Assembly (NCBI GenBank): GCA_022605955.1
Contig: JAKCOZ010000015.1
Location: 9,863,287-9,927,286 of the forward strand
Length of the DNA: 64,000 nucleotides
From: Rallus limicola
Lineage: Eukaryota > Chordata > Aves > Gruiformes > Rallidae
Reading direction: 5' to 3'
Part shown: in pieces, positions 39,240 to 49,905 of the stretch
Numbering within the stretch: position 1 is the first letter of the stretch
How the letters are laid out: the number at the start of each line of letters is the position of its first letter
Notes under the pieces: model-generated
Databases searched by the model: none
What the model saw: only the letters and a program-made list of their open reading frames with translations
What the model was told of the DNA's origin: nothing
Made by a program: the position numbers and the translations under genes

Positions 39240-39460
39240 CTGCCCAACAAAGGTGTTGGAAAAGCTGATTACTTTATGCTTAGGAAGCTGATGAAGCATT
39301 AGCCTGGGTTTCTTTACATTTTACTGAGGTCCATAAATTAAATGGATGAGGAAAGGAGCCAAGGAGAGTAATTATTTGTCAGGAAGACATCATGACTAAT
39401 GGTTTTGCTACATGTTAATTGAAAGTGTTGGAAGTTTTAGCAAAGTAACACCCAAAGGCA
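39240..39460. promoter_or_regulatory. Candidate conserved regulatory element
   Basis: A low-repeat stretch has homeodomain-like and GATA-like cores (GCTGATTACTTTATG, CCATAAATTAAATGG, GAGTAATTATTTGTC, ATGTTAATTG) and no coding potential. CCATAAATTAAATGG also resembles a CArG/MEF2-type AT-rich core. The appearance is that of a vertebrate conserved non-coding element. Conservation was not tested. Confidence 0.22.
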
Positions 39461-40339
39461 GCTGGTATTGAGTATAGAGAAGACTACAACAGGCTGCATC
39501 GTTTACTGTTTTGGAAGCTCAGTAATAACCAAAAGGTATTAAATCAAATAGCATCTTTAAGATTTTTGAGCCTAATGATGGAGCTGCAAAGCCCCATTCC
39601 TCTGATCATCCCAATGTCTTTGCAGGCAGGGGCTTGAGCTTTGAAAACAGACTGATTTACTGTTTCCAAATGTTGTCTGTGCTGTAGTTTCTCCATAGGT
39701 TATATTTTTGAATGGCTCATCCTTGCTAGATCCATTGGGGGTGTTTTTCTTGACCTCCAAGGGCTGTACTTCGATGTAAATCTGTGCAAAATCTTCTTTG
39801 GGGCTCCCTGTGTGATGTGGGCTGCAAAGTCATGCATGCATATGGCTTTTGCCCATGTGCCCTCACCATAAAACTTTCAACTGGTAGATCCAAGACCTCC
39901 AACAGCCCCAGGTGGGTGTCAGTGGGTGCCTTTGAGCCCTGGCTCCCACCACTGTGCAGTGGAGACCATCACTGTCATGGTGCTGAGTGCCACTGAGGCC
40001 CTCCCCATCCCTGGGGCCAGATCCAGTTTGCCGGAATGATGTATCGTTTCCAGTCAGAGGATCACAGTGTGTGCCTCCACCTCCAGTGTCCATTAATAGC
40101 ACATAAATAACATGCTTGGGTCAGAGATGCTGAGGGTAATACGTAAACTGGAAAGAATCCAGAGTGGAGGCTGGACTCGCTCTCCTGGTAATTAGATCAT
40201 AGCAAAAATAAAATTCAAGCCCAAAATGGCCTTTCCTCTTCTGCCTCAACCAACTCTTGAAATTATTCCGGGCCACACCATAAATGTAGGTACCCGAGGT
40301 ACAGAGATTTTGGTTTTGCAAGTAAATAGCATTTTAAGA

Positions 40340-40920
40340 CTCCGGTATCCTAATTATTGAGCCACATTGGTCATATTATTTATTAATAGTAACTATTTCA
40401 AGGGCTGGATCTTGACATATGAACTTCACCTTATACTGTTGCTTAGTCTGCTTTAATGCCCATGGAACTGTTCATGTTACAGGGAAACTAACATGCATAA
40501 TGATGTATGGGATTCAGGCTGTGTATAAGAATATATTTACCCTCTCATTTTTAGCAAAAAGAAAAGTTTTGTAATATAAGAGTAGATGAAGTAAGAGTTT
40601 TAAAATACACTTTATGTACAACATCTTGGTCAAGTCCCACTTACAAAACCATTAAATCTCTCAAATTATTATCTAAATAAATATTTTATTGTATTTTAAT
40701 GTGCTTTATTATATTCTGCAGTGCCCTGAGCACCTTGACTTCATAAATAAAAGAATTATTATGTAGAGCCTTTGCTATATGAAAATTAATGCTTAAACGC
40801 TTAGAGACTTATAAAAAATTCAGCAGGTTTTCTAAGGGTAGTTGATGAGGGTTCATAAAGACGCTAATTTTTCCACTTTCAAACATTGCAGGTCAATAGA
40901 ATACAAGAGATGTTAACAAA
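40340..40920. promoter_or_regulatory. AT-rich block, candidate regulatory cluster
   Basis: Nearly 600 bp are strongly AT-rich compared with the flanks. They contain repeated TTATTAATAG-, AAATAAATATTTTATT- and GAAAATTAATGC-type sites, several AATAAA/ATAAAT strings and no repeat unit. It is non-coding in all frames. It could be a conserved enhancer cluster, a matrix-attachment-like region, or plain AT-rich intron. Confidence 0.22.
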
Positions 40921-41679
40921 ACCTGTGCTCTTTTAGTAAGAGACTGGAGTGTTTGGAGGGCAGTGTACCCGACTGTGACACTGCAGCACTCTGTCCTAAC
41001 ACCTCCAGACACTGCAATAGCAATAAAGCATGACAGGATTGTATAACAGCTCTATTAATCGCTTTTTGCAGTAACATGAAGAGAGCGTGTTACAGCAGCC
41101 ATCTAACCATGCTCCCTTTCAGCACCTCAGGAAATTTGAGGTGATCACTGCAGAGGACCACCATCCATTGTTTTAGTCTCTGAACTCACTTTAACTCTTT
41201 TTTGGGGTGGTGTGGTGCATGTAGCATGTCTTCTTTCTTGGAAGGGACTTGCAGCAGGACACACATGTGTGTCTGCCTCACCTGCCTGCCAGGAGAGGCT
41301 TTGGGAAGGGGACAAAGCCAGTTTGATGCAAAGGTACATTAAATATGGCCACCCCAGCCTCCCTCCTGATCTTGAGTTTTTACTAGCCCTACTTATATGC
41401 TTTTCCCCTAGCTTTACAACCTGGGAATGGGGCAGGAAGAAGGCTCTAGAGTGGGAGCACCTTTGTGCTGGGTTAATGCAGGAACCCATCGCAGGGTGGA
41501 CATCAGTGTCCTCTCCAGGCTGGGGTTGGGGCTCCTGAGCCCTGGGCAGGATTGACTGTGGCTTCCCTCCCACCAGTCCAGCTCTGCATCACACACGGGA
41601 GGATCCAGACATCACCACAGCATGTTCCCCAGCAGTGGAATGGCTCCAAAGTCCTCAGTGACCAAAGATTCATCATGGG

Positions 41680-41722
41680 ATAATGCTGGCAGATAATGCT
41701 AGAGACTGCAGGCAGTCTCTAG
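41680..41722. repeat. 9-bp direct repeats abutting an 11-bp inverted repeat
   Basis: GATAATGCT occurs at 41680-41688 and 41692-41700. The second copy runs into a perfect inverted repeat: CTAGAGACTGC (41699-41709), a 2-nt spacer (AG), then GCAGTCTCTAG (41712-41722). The inverted repeat could extrude as a cruciform or bind a dimeric factor. The origin is unknown. Confidence 0.85.
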
Positions 41723-44700
41723 GTGGATGGGCTGTTGCCAACTAAGCACACAATGGGGAAAGCATGGGTTCTTTTCCCCCTCATGTAAATTTGCACATCT
41801 AATGACTGCTTGGGTAGCAGACACACAAAATTGGGTTGGATGGAGAAGTTCCCAAAAGGATGAAACTTGACCTCTGCCACTCACCCTTTCCTAAGCTCCT
41901 TGGTAGCCAGGAGGGGTCCCAGAAGAAGATAATTAGGCTTGAACTATTTCAAACTCCTGTGATCCCTAAGAAAGAGTTAATTACAGTCTTTTCCCTGTTG
42001 CTCAAAGGTGGCTGGGTATTATCATCAGAGCTGTAATTATTCATGCTAATTGCTTATTTGGAGAGGGAGAGGGAGAGGGAGAGGGGGAGAGAAAGAGAAA
42101 GAGAGAGAGAAGCCCCAGACTCCACATCAGTGATCAGCAGAGCAGACCAGGTGCACTTTGTTAAGGCTGGACCGAGGGTGTGGAAGGAGGTGGGGGATGC
42201 TGGAGTGTTTGTGAATGAGTGGTGGAGCAGACCAGGTCCTGCTAATGCTGCCACCTCCTCTGGGACTGAGAAAAAGGAGCATGCACTTCTTGCAGACCTT
42301 CCTCCGGTGGAGGGCACTCCGAGGTAATTGTACTCCTGGCTGAAGACTTCATTTGTTTTGTAGCTTAATTAACCTCTCATAATTTATTTGGTTTGGTTTG
42401 GTTTTAAATCTCTCTCTGAGGGAGCAGGGTGGGTTCTGAGATGTGCTCGTCTGAGGTTTGTGTTTTGTACGGATCTTGTGGCTGATATTTCATTAACTGA
42501 ACAAAAACTTTGATGATCCCCTGACAGCCTCTGTGTTAGTGTGTTGCTTGAGTTGGGAAGGCGAAAAGGAGGTGCTGTGTCTGTCCTTTTATGTCCCTTG
42601 TTATGCCTTTTTAATAATAGGGCTGAGTCCTGTAATCAGGGGCTTGCCTGTTAGAAGCAATGGATTTAAGCTTTATCTTTTGGTGGCTGAGAGTATCTGA
42701 AGTGTGATGGTGCTGGTGAGATGCTTTGAAGGCAATAGCATGGTAAAATTTAGCATGCTGCTAAAGCTGGGACTTGGTGGGAAAACGCTGTGTGAAGCTG
42801 CCTGCTTGGAGGGACCTGGAGCGGTCTGGGGAGGGTGGTGTACTGTGAGTGTGATGGCACACGCTGGCTGCTTCTGAAGTGACCAAATTGTTGTTAGGGT
42901 GGGAGCTTGTTGTGAGGACTTGAGTCATCCCTAAGAAGTAGTTATTTTATTTAGCTTTATTTTTTTCCTGGCATAGAACTGTGTGTCCTGTTGACGAGAG
43001 TTGGAAACTGTTCCCGATACCTAGTCTTTGCGTGTGTCACTGTGGTGATGAGTGGTCCACTATGGAGTGGGTTGTTTTCTGTTATCTCCATTTTCTCTTC
43101 AGCCTTCGATTCTTGCTGTTCTTAAGGCTGAGAAAAACAACCCTGAAGAACTGTGCTTCTAGGAGACTGAATTTACTGAAGTAACTGAAAGGAGCTGTCC
43201 CCTGCCAAATACCTTTGAATGCACCTCTCATCTTTTTTTGTAAAGGTCTCTCCTGTCAGCCTTCTGGACAGCATCCACGTGCTGTGCTCAAAGCCAAACT
43301 GGACCGCTCTCTTTTCTGGAGATCTAAAATTATTATCTTCATGCTTCAACTTCCTAACTGGCCGTAATTGTGTTTTAATGTACTGAATAATCTTTTCATC
43401 TGGATGTTTTACTACTTACTTAAATTACACAGGCTTTTCGTGTTTATATCCTCTCCTGACAGAGGAATTAGCTCAAGCACAGCGAGATAGGGACGAAGGG
43501 CTGCTGCCACAGGGACTGCAGTCATCCCCATCCTCTGGAGTGGGAGGCAGGGACAGGGATGGGGAGATGTCTCTTTGTAAGTATCAAGGAGGTTTGGTGT
43601 TAGAAAGAGCTTGGAGGTTTGGATCAGTGTTAAAACAGGTATTGTGTTGCTGAACCCAAGCCAAAGGTTTATTTGTAGTTTTCTAAGCTTTTTGTGTCCT
43701 GATATTTGGAATGCTAGACATCTCCAAGAAGTCAAGGATTCCTAGTTTACAGAGGTGGTACAATAGAAATAACCTTTAGTAAACCCACCACAGGGCATCT
43801 GAATCTGTATCCTTTAAAACTAGCAAACTTTTTACTTCTCTTGAACTCTGTGGGAATGAAGAGCCCGTGTGCTTCCAAAGGCATCTGGCCAAAGTGTGAT
43901 TTATGATTCTTTCTTCTCCCCTCCCTGGCAGTTTTCCTTCTCCCCATCCCATATCTTCTGAAAAATACCACCTCATCCTCTGCTGTTCTGTTTCAGAGCA
44001 GTGTAAGTGCATGTTGTCCAGCCAATTGCTACTTATTTTATTTGGACCTCAGAATTCCCAAACACCTCCAAAATTATGCTGTTGTAGAGCACAGATATAC
44101 CTTTGCATGTTCCTAGAGCAAGCTTCCCGTGTGCTGCTCGCAGTGCTTCCTTCCTCTCTGCCTGCGGTTTATTCTTTGTGGTGGGGTTGCAGGATTAGAA
44201 ATGGTTATTGATCTTCTTGTACCCATACCACTCAATAGTTCAATTCCATGGGCAGATTGCCTGGGGGGGTCAGAAATCTTTGGGCTGTAGACCTGATCTT
44301 TGCTGTACAGGGGTTGAAATAGTGGGTTCTGGTGCAGTTGAGGAGAGCAGTATCCAAGTGGAATGTGCTCTGGAGGCTGCCAGATCCCCTCTGCACTCTC
44401 CAACGTGGATACATGAAGGAAACATATCCCACTGTGGAAAACTACTTATGGCAAAGAGCACACAGCTCTTGCTGACATCCCCTGGTTGTAGGGCCCTGCA
44501 GGAACAGAATTTACTTTGAAAGTCTCTGTGGACTATGTCCTTTCCAAGCCATAAAGGGATTCCTTGATGGATTTTTGGCTCCCCTATTTCTGCTTTGAGA
44601 TCAGAGTTACAGTGTGTAGGTAGGAGAGAACTCATACCTATTATTGTTTTGTCCTGTTAGGCTGTTGCTGGTAGGGAAACAACTAAAAAGACCTTCAGAC

Positions 44701-45550
44701 ACTCTGCTTGGAGTGTCTCTGTGTGGGTTAATGCTGGCTCTGGACAGACCAGGGCACTGCCATGGTGTCCATTCCTGTCCCCCAGGAACAGAAGAGACTG
44801 CCAGGAGTATCATGTTGACTCAGTGCTTGATGTTGGGAGCTGATGCTGTTGTGTGTGTTCAGGTGGTGAGAGGGTGACCAATGTGCATCCTAGGGATGTT
44901 AACTGCTGTTTTGGTAATAATAATAAGCCCCCCAAATAATAAAAATAATTTAGGCTCTGTACATGACCCAGAGTGTCCTGTACAACTAGCTGACCTTTTG
45001 CACCACAGGAAAAAGGATGTAGAAGGTTTAACATGGGGGGGGGTCCCCACAGGAGGTGACATCACTGCCCTTGACCTTTTGACATCCCAGTTTTTGGGAT
45101 ATGAGTAAAAGGTCTTGGAGCAAGGCAGTTGTGAGTTACAGGATTTGGGTAAGAAGCTGGGCAGCGCAGGCTCTTAGCGCCTTTGGCGTGTTTGCTAAAT
45201 GCCTGCCTTTCATCTGCTGTTGACCTGCGTTGGACTCGGAGTTAATCAGGAGATGCACAGACAAGCCTTTCGGAAAGCAGGCATGTCTGAGCAGACTTGG
45301 TGTGCTTTGATCTGAAAGGTGCTCCTGTAAGCATCAGCCAGCCTTTCAATTGATTGCTGTGGGAGAGAGGTTTTGATGGAGTGAGACGGCACAGTTGGGT
45401 TTACTGGATTTTTTTATTTTAACTCCAGTAGCTGAAATTGGAAAATGTAGAGGAAGGGCTTTGTAAGAAGCTGGCTTTGGGAGTGGGGGGACTGGGGAAG
45501 GGGCTCTTCAGCCTATGTCAGTGATTGCAGTAGTTTGGACAGCGTTTGAA
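41723..45550. other. Non-coding stretch, no gene recognised
   Basis: No supported exon. The purine microsatellite at 42060-42112 produces a spurious Arg/Glu-rich plus-strand frame and a Ser/Leu-rich minus-strand frame. Frames near 44110-44640 overlap on both strands and look like chance. Confidence 0.55.
42060..42112. repeat. Purine-rich (GAGAGG)n/(GA)n microsatellite
   Basis: About 53 bp of pure purine. It starts as GAGAGG hexamers and grades into GA and GAAA units. A perfect polypurine-polypyrimidine strand can adopt triplex structure. Confidence 0.92.
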
Positions 45551-45616
45551 TTTTCCTTTCTTTTCTTTTCTTCCCTCTGTCCCCACCCCACCCCCCCACC
45601 CCCCCCCCCACACACC
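45551..45616. repeat. Polypyrimidine tract, CTTTT to C-rich
   Basis: A TTTTC-type repeat passes into CCCCA-type repeats and a long C run, ending in CACACC. The 5' part is almost pure pyrimidine and the 3' part is C runs broken only by single A. It is a candidate for triplex or i-motif structure and for assembly error. Confidence 0.88.
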
Positions 45617-45714
45617 GACAAAAACCTTTAATTAAAAGGCTACATCAATCAGCACTCATTGAGTTTGACAGACCTAAGACTTGATGCTAATTCATGGAGC
45701 TGCTCTGTATGGGG

Positions 45715-45734
45715 GTGTGTGTGTGTGTGTGTGT
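45715..45734. repeat. (GT)10 microsatellite
   Basis: Ten uninterrupted GT units, preceded by a short G run. Likely polymorphic in length between individuals. Confidence 0.93.
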
Positions 45735-46960
45735 CTTTAGGGACTATGGCAGCCAGCAAGAAATCATATTTGTCAGTTTGAGCTCCATCTCCCTCCCACT
45801 ATGCCTGGGTGGGGGGAAATGAGGGAGGGAGAGTTTACAACACTCTGCAAGAGTAGCGAATAACCCAGGAAAAATAATATATATCTCTGTGTTAGCAACC
45901 CTGATCACCTTCATCCCTGGCAGAACTTTAAAACCCTTGCTCAAATCTTTGTCATTTTGTCTAAACAGTGACATGCAGCAGTGACATAGCATGATGGAGA
46001 CTGCGTGTAACAACTTTCTGTAGAGACTTACATACGTATATATGTTTGTAGAGATAACTTATTGGCACTTAAATGTTTTACTGATTTCTCCCACATTCCT
46101 TCCCCAGCTCAGCAGCCTATGGCAGGGATTTTGTGGGCTATTTCCAAGCTCAGACAGGCACGTTGCAACTTTCTTCTGTATTCCTTTCTCCATGCTCAGC
46201 CAGTTACAAGGTCTTTTACAAGGTAGTGGTCGTTTTTCATTTTCCAACATCTAACAACTAAATATTCTTGATAGTATTATCTTGACAATAAAGAACCTGC
46301 GCCGCTCTTGCTTTGCGCTGTGTTGTTCTCTTACACCCTGTTGCACTGTGCATGTACACAGCAGCACACTACGATGTGTGCTGAGGTTCCCAGCAGCTGT
46401 AAAACCTGGCTGCTGCCGCTGTATAAAGACCTTTTTTTAGGTCTGTCATCAGGAAAACGAATGGGCAGGGATCTCATAGGGATTTGGTTGGGCAGGCCTG
46501 GGTGCAAGGCTCAGCTGGAAGTAATGCTGTGTAATCTTCATCCTAACATAATCAATACCATGGTGTGGGAAACTCTAGCGTGAGCTGAGCCCCCTCCCTG
46601 TCCTTTTCTAGTTGACTCGTCTGTGCCTTCAGGAAGGCCTGACTGCAGGGGCTGATGTGTATTATTTTTTTTCCTTTCTTTACTCTCTGTGAGACTTAAT
46701 TCAAGTTAGCACATGAATTTTGTGGCTTGCTGAGTTTACGTGAGGGGAGCAGCGAAGGCAAATGTCAGAACAAGATCTCAGTTCCTGTCAAAGGGCTGGG
46801 AGAGAAGATGATAAGGGGTGTCCAGCACTTCAATTGGATTTGTTTGGAGTATCAAAAAATTACTGTGATGACCATGTCAGGCCTTCCTGTGACTTCTGAA
46901 ATGCGTGGTGATGCTGGGTTGAAACTGGCTCTGAAGTCTGATTTTCCCTGACATCTGGGC

Positions 46961-47066
46961 TTTTTGGGGATTTTGGTTTGGTTTTGTGGGGGAAATGTTT
47001 TGGGGTTTTTTTTGTGGTTTGTTTTTGTTTTGTTTTGGATTTTTTTTTTTTGTGTTTTGTTTTTTA
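46961..47066. repeat. T/G low-complexity block
   Basis: About 105 bp made almost only of T and G, with runs such as TTTTGGGG, TTTGTGG and TTTTGTTTTG and a 12-nt T run at the end. It gives a spurious Phe/Gly-rich frame. It may be a decayed oligo(dT)-like tail of a minus-strand retroposon, but no body is visible. Confidence 0.8.
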
Positions 47067-48279
47067 ACTATCCAGCAGCTCTTTGCTCTGGTAGGTCTGC
47101 TTTTGTGGACACCAAAGCAAGAACTAATGGGCTGCGCATCACAGCAGCACCCTCCTTGCAGGGTGATGTGACCCTGTATATGTGTGCACGGGAGAATGAA
47201 AATATTAAACCTTTTTGTTCCTGCTCTCCTCCCCCGGCCCTGCGTTAGCCATTTTAAAAGCAGTTTCAGAGCCCAACGCTCTCAATTGAAAGTACATGCT
47301 GCTCCCTCGTGGAGCACCACGCACTGCAGGGCCTGGAGCAGCAAGGCTTTGCCTTGCAGCCCTAGGCAGATGGCTGCCTCTGAAGGAGCTGGTCCAGCAG
47401 CCTCTGAAACAAGTGATGCCCTTTTTAGGAAGGGAAAATGGGATTTTGCAGAGGATGAAATGATGAGCTTTCCTGCCTTGTTGTTTTCCAGCCAGTCCCT
47501 GTTTTGGGATATAACGTGTAGGAATAAATAGCTTGTGGAGCCAGCTTGGTTTTAGAGGATGGATGAGTAAGGAAGGATGAGGTGATGGTGGTGGGGAGAG
47601 GTGTCTTCAGCTATTTTTAGAAATGAGTTGACTTGAAGCGCCTGAATGCCCGGGATATTGGGGGCTTGCGTGTCCAGCTGCTCCCTGCAGGCAGTCCTGT
47701 GTCTGCAGGGCCACAGCATAAAGCAAATGCAAGGTCCTGGGCACTGCTAAATGCAGGGCTAAGTCCCTCTCACAAGAGCTGGAGCAAACCTGAAGTCTGA
47801 ACTGCCTCCAAACAGGAGGAGAAATTGCTCCATTTGTCTTCTATTCTGCTGAGGTATCTGCTAAATCCTACAGCAGCCCTTAGGGACCTCAGTGAATAAA
47901 TGGTCCTTATCGTATCTGCTGGAAGTAGGTACCTTTTTGGAGAAAAACCTCTCTTCCCTTCTGATGCACAGGGAGGGGGGAATGGTTTGAAGCCTGGCTG
48001 TAATCACAAGAGGGCAGAGTCGGCTCATGGCTCCTGAGCTCCTCCAGCACATGGACACTCCAAGGAGCTGCGGGAGCTGGCCTTGCCCTTGGCACTGGTG
48101 GCAGCAGGAGCCTTGACACTTTCTGGTCTGCCGGCATAAATGTGACTCCAGCCCTCTGACTCTGCCCTTTAGCACCAATATTACTGGGGGTGGTGGAATA
48201 TGTAAATAAGACAAGAATATCTCTTATGACCCTTCTGAGGCTGCTTTGAAAGATGGGCTGTACCTGGGCTGTGCTTGTG

Positions 48280-48510
48280 GGTGTCTCGCTGTGGCATTAA
48301 TAAAAGCGTCATATTAATATTGATGCTGGAATTGAAAGCACAAATTGATTGCTAATTAGCAGCTGAACACTGGCTCAAGCAGTGCTGGTAATGATACATG
48401 AGGGTTAGCTGCACAAGCAGCGTCTGCTCTACACTACACAAATGGCATAAATGCAGATCATGGGGCCTGTTTGCATTTAAAATAGCAGAGGTGTCATTGC
48501 TAATGAACAC
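48280..48510. promoter_or_regulatory. Candidate conserved regulatory element
   Basis: Contains GGCATTAATAAAAGCG, ATATTAATATTGATG, GATTGCTAATTAGC (a palindromic-type homeodomain site), GGTAATGATAC and TTGCATTTAAAAT, within unique DNA and with no open frame. The density of homeodomain and POU-like cores suggests an enhancer. Conservation was not tested. Confidence 0.25.
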
Positions 48511-49883
48511 ATCTTCCTAGCAGATGCTCAGCAGGCTACTAGTGCAGGCACATTTTGAGACTATCATTTGTGACACTGCCTGGAAGGAGCTGGAATGATC
48601 ATGGTGGGAAGACATCCTCCTGATCACCTGTTGGCAGTTGTTCTTGGTACATAGATAATGCAGAAATGTGAAGTTCGAGGCTTTTAAATAAATTTTAGAT
48701 TTAGATGATGGAAGGAGCCTGTCTCTCATCATCTCTCTGCATTCTAGGGGAAAACTATTACCTGGCTTAGTTTGGTCACTGGGAACCTGCCTGAGGACTG
48801 GTGTAACACAGTGCAGATACCCTTTGGAAGTCCTTACTGAGGAATGAGCTTCTTGCCTGCCTTGGAGGTGCTCTGACTTTCTCCAGAGTATCTGGGTTGG
48901 GGAAGACTTGTGCTGTGTCTTCAGCAGATCAAGAGCAGAACTGCCAATACATGTGGGTCTGCCCGTCCATGAAGCACTGAGGGCCCTGAGTTGGGGTCAC
49001 TTGGATCCTAGACTGGTGACAAAGCCAGCACTGCGTATCTGGGCTGCAAACACAGCCTAAACACTTTGGCGACTCTTCAGAGAGATAAATAATTTGAAAT
49101 AGCCTGAGGCTATGTCACATCTCTAAGCCTGTGCAGTGTTGTGTGGTTGAATAAGCCCCCAGGTCATCTCCCCCTGCCTGCACTGCCAACTCTCTCAGCC
49201 CATGTATATGGACATCCATCCTGTGGAACAGCATCCTAGGCTGCCAGGCTCCCAAGTGCTTCCCAGGAGGGATCTGTGAAGGTAAGAGATACTTTACAAG
49301 CTGTCTGCTGGTATCAGCCTCAAGATGAGGGTTATCCATAGAACGTCCCCAGGACAAACGAAGTCGTGCTGTTCACTTCTGCTGGTTTTCACTCAGCTTA
49401 CAGAAACCTGTCACGGGAAGAGGTATGGCTGGCCAGTCCTGGGGCTGTGCAGTGCCGTGGTGGAAGATTGTCCCTGTCTCCCACACTGCAAATCCAATTA
49501 GATCCAAGTTTTAAAAGACCGTTGATGTACAGCAAAAGCATCTTGTCCCTGAGAGCTTAGGGACTGAGTCCCACTGCCTTGGCCCCTCTCTAGTGAGGGA
49601 GCTTCTCTTCCTCAGAACTTTTTTTCTTTAAACTGGAAGGATTTTTGCATCTAACTGGCAGCGAAACAACTGGCAGGGCTGTATTGCTGTACTTCAGCTC
49701 TGCTCCCAGTTGCAAGTTATGATCCAAAGATCATTTACTTGTTATCAACAGCTTTTCATATTGGCTGCTTCAGTTTCCATGCCAAAGAAACACAGGTTTC
49801 TCAGTTTTGGATTTAGGAAGCGGACTAGCTTACTGGGAAACAACCAGTGACAACTAGTTGGGCTTGGAGTCTTTCCTTTGCTT

Positions 49884-49905
49884 CCCCCCCCCCCCCCCCC
49901 CCCCC
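49884..49905. repeat. Poly-C homopolymer, 22 nt
   Basis: An uninterrupted run of about 22 C. Long C/G homopolymers are prone to sequencing and assembly length error, so the exact length should not be trusted. It creates a spurious proline run in overlapping frames. Confidence 0.92.

Larger units (their letters stand above)
37873..41679. other. Non-coding stretch containing an AT-rich block
   Basis: Overlapping open frames at 37940-38750 reach about 120 codons on both strands but resemble nothing known. The second half (39240-40920) is distinctly AT-rich and is listed separately as a candidate regulatory region. Confidence 0.55.
45735..49883. other. Non-coding stretch, no gene recognised
   Basis: No exon supported. 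It contains a T/G-rich low-complexity block at 46961-47066 and a candidate regulatory element at 48280-48510, both listed separately. Confidence 0.55.

Noticed and set aside
41220..41260. GGAAGGGACTTGC string resembling reverse-strand CR1
   Set aside because: The neighbouring bases do not continue the CR1 3' consensus, so the match is too short to count.
42043..42327. Arg/Glu-rich plus-strand frame and Ser/Leu-rich minus-strand frame
   Set aside because: Both arise from translating the GA-rich microsatellite.
46964..47171. Phe/Gly-rich frames resembling a membrane protein
   Set aside because: They come from a T/G low-complexity block. The hydrophobicity is an artefact of T-rich codons.
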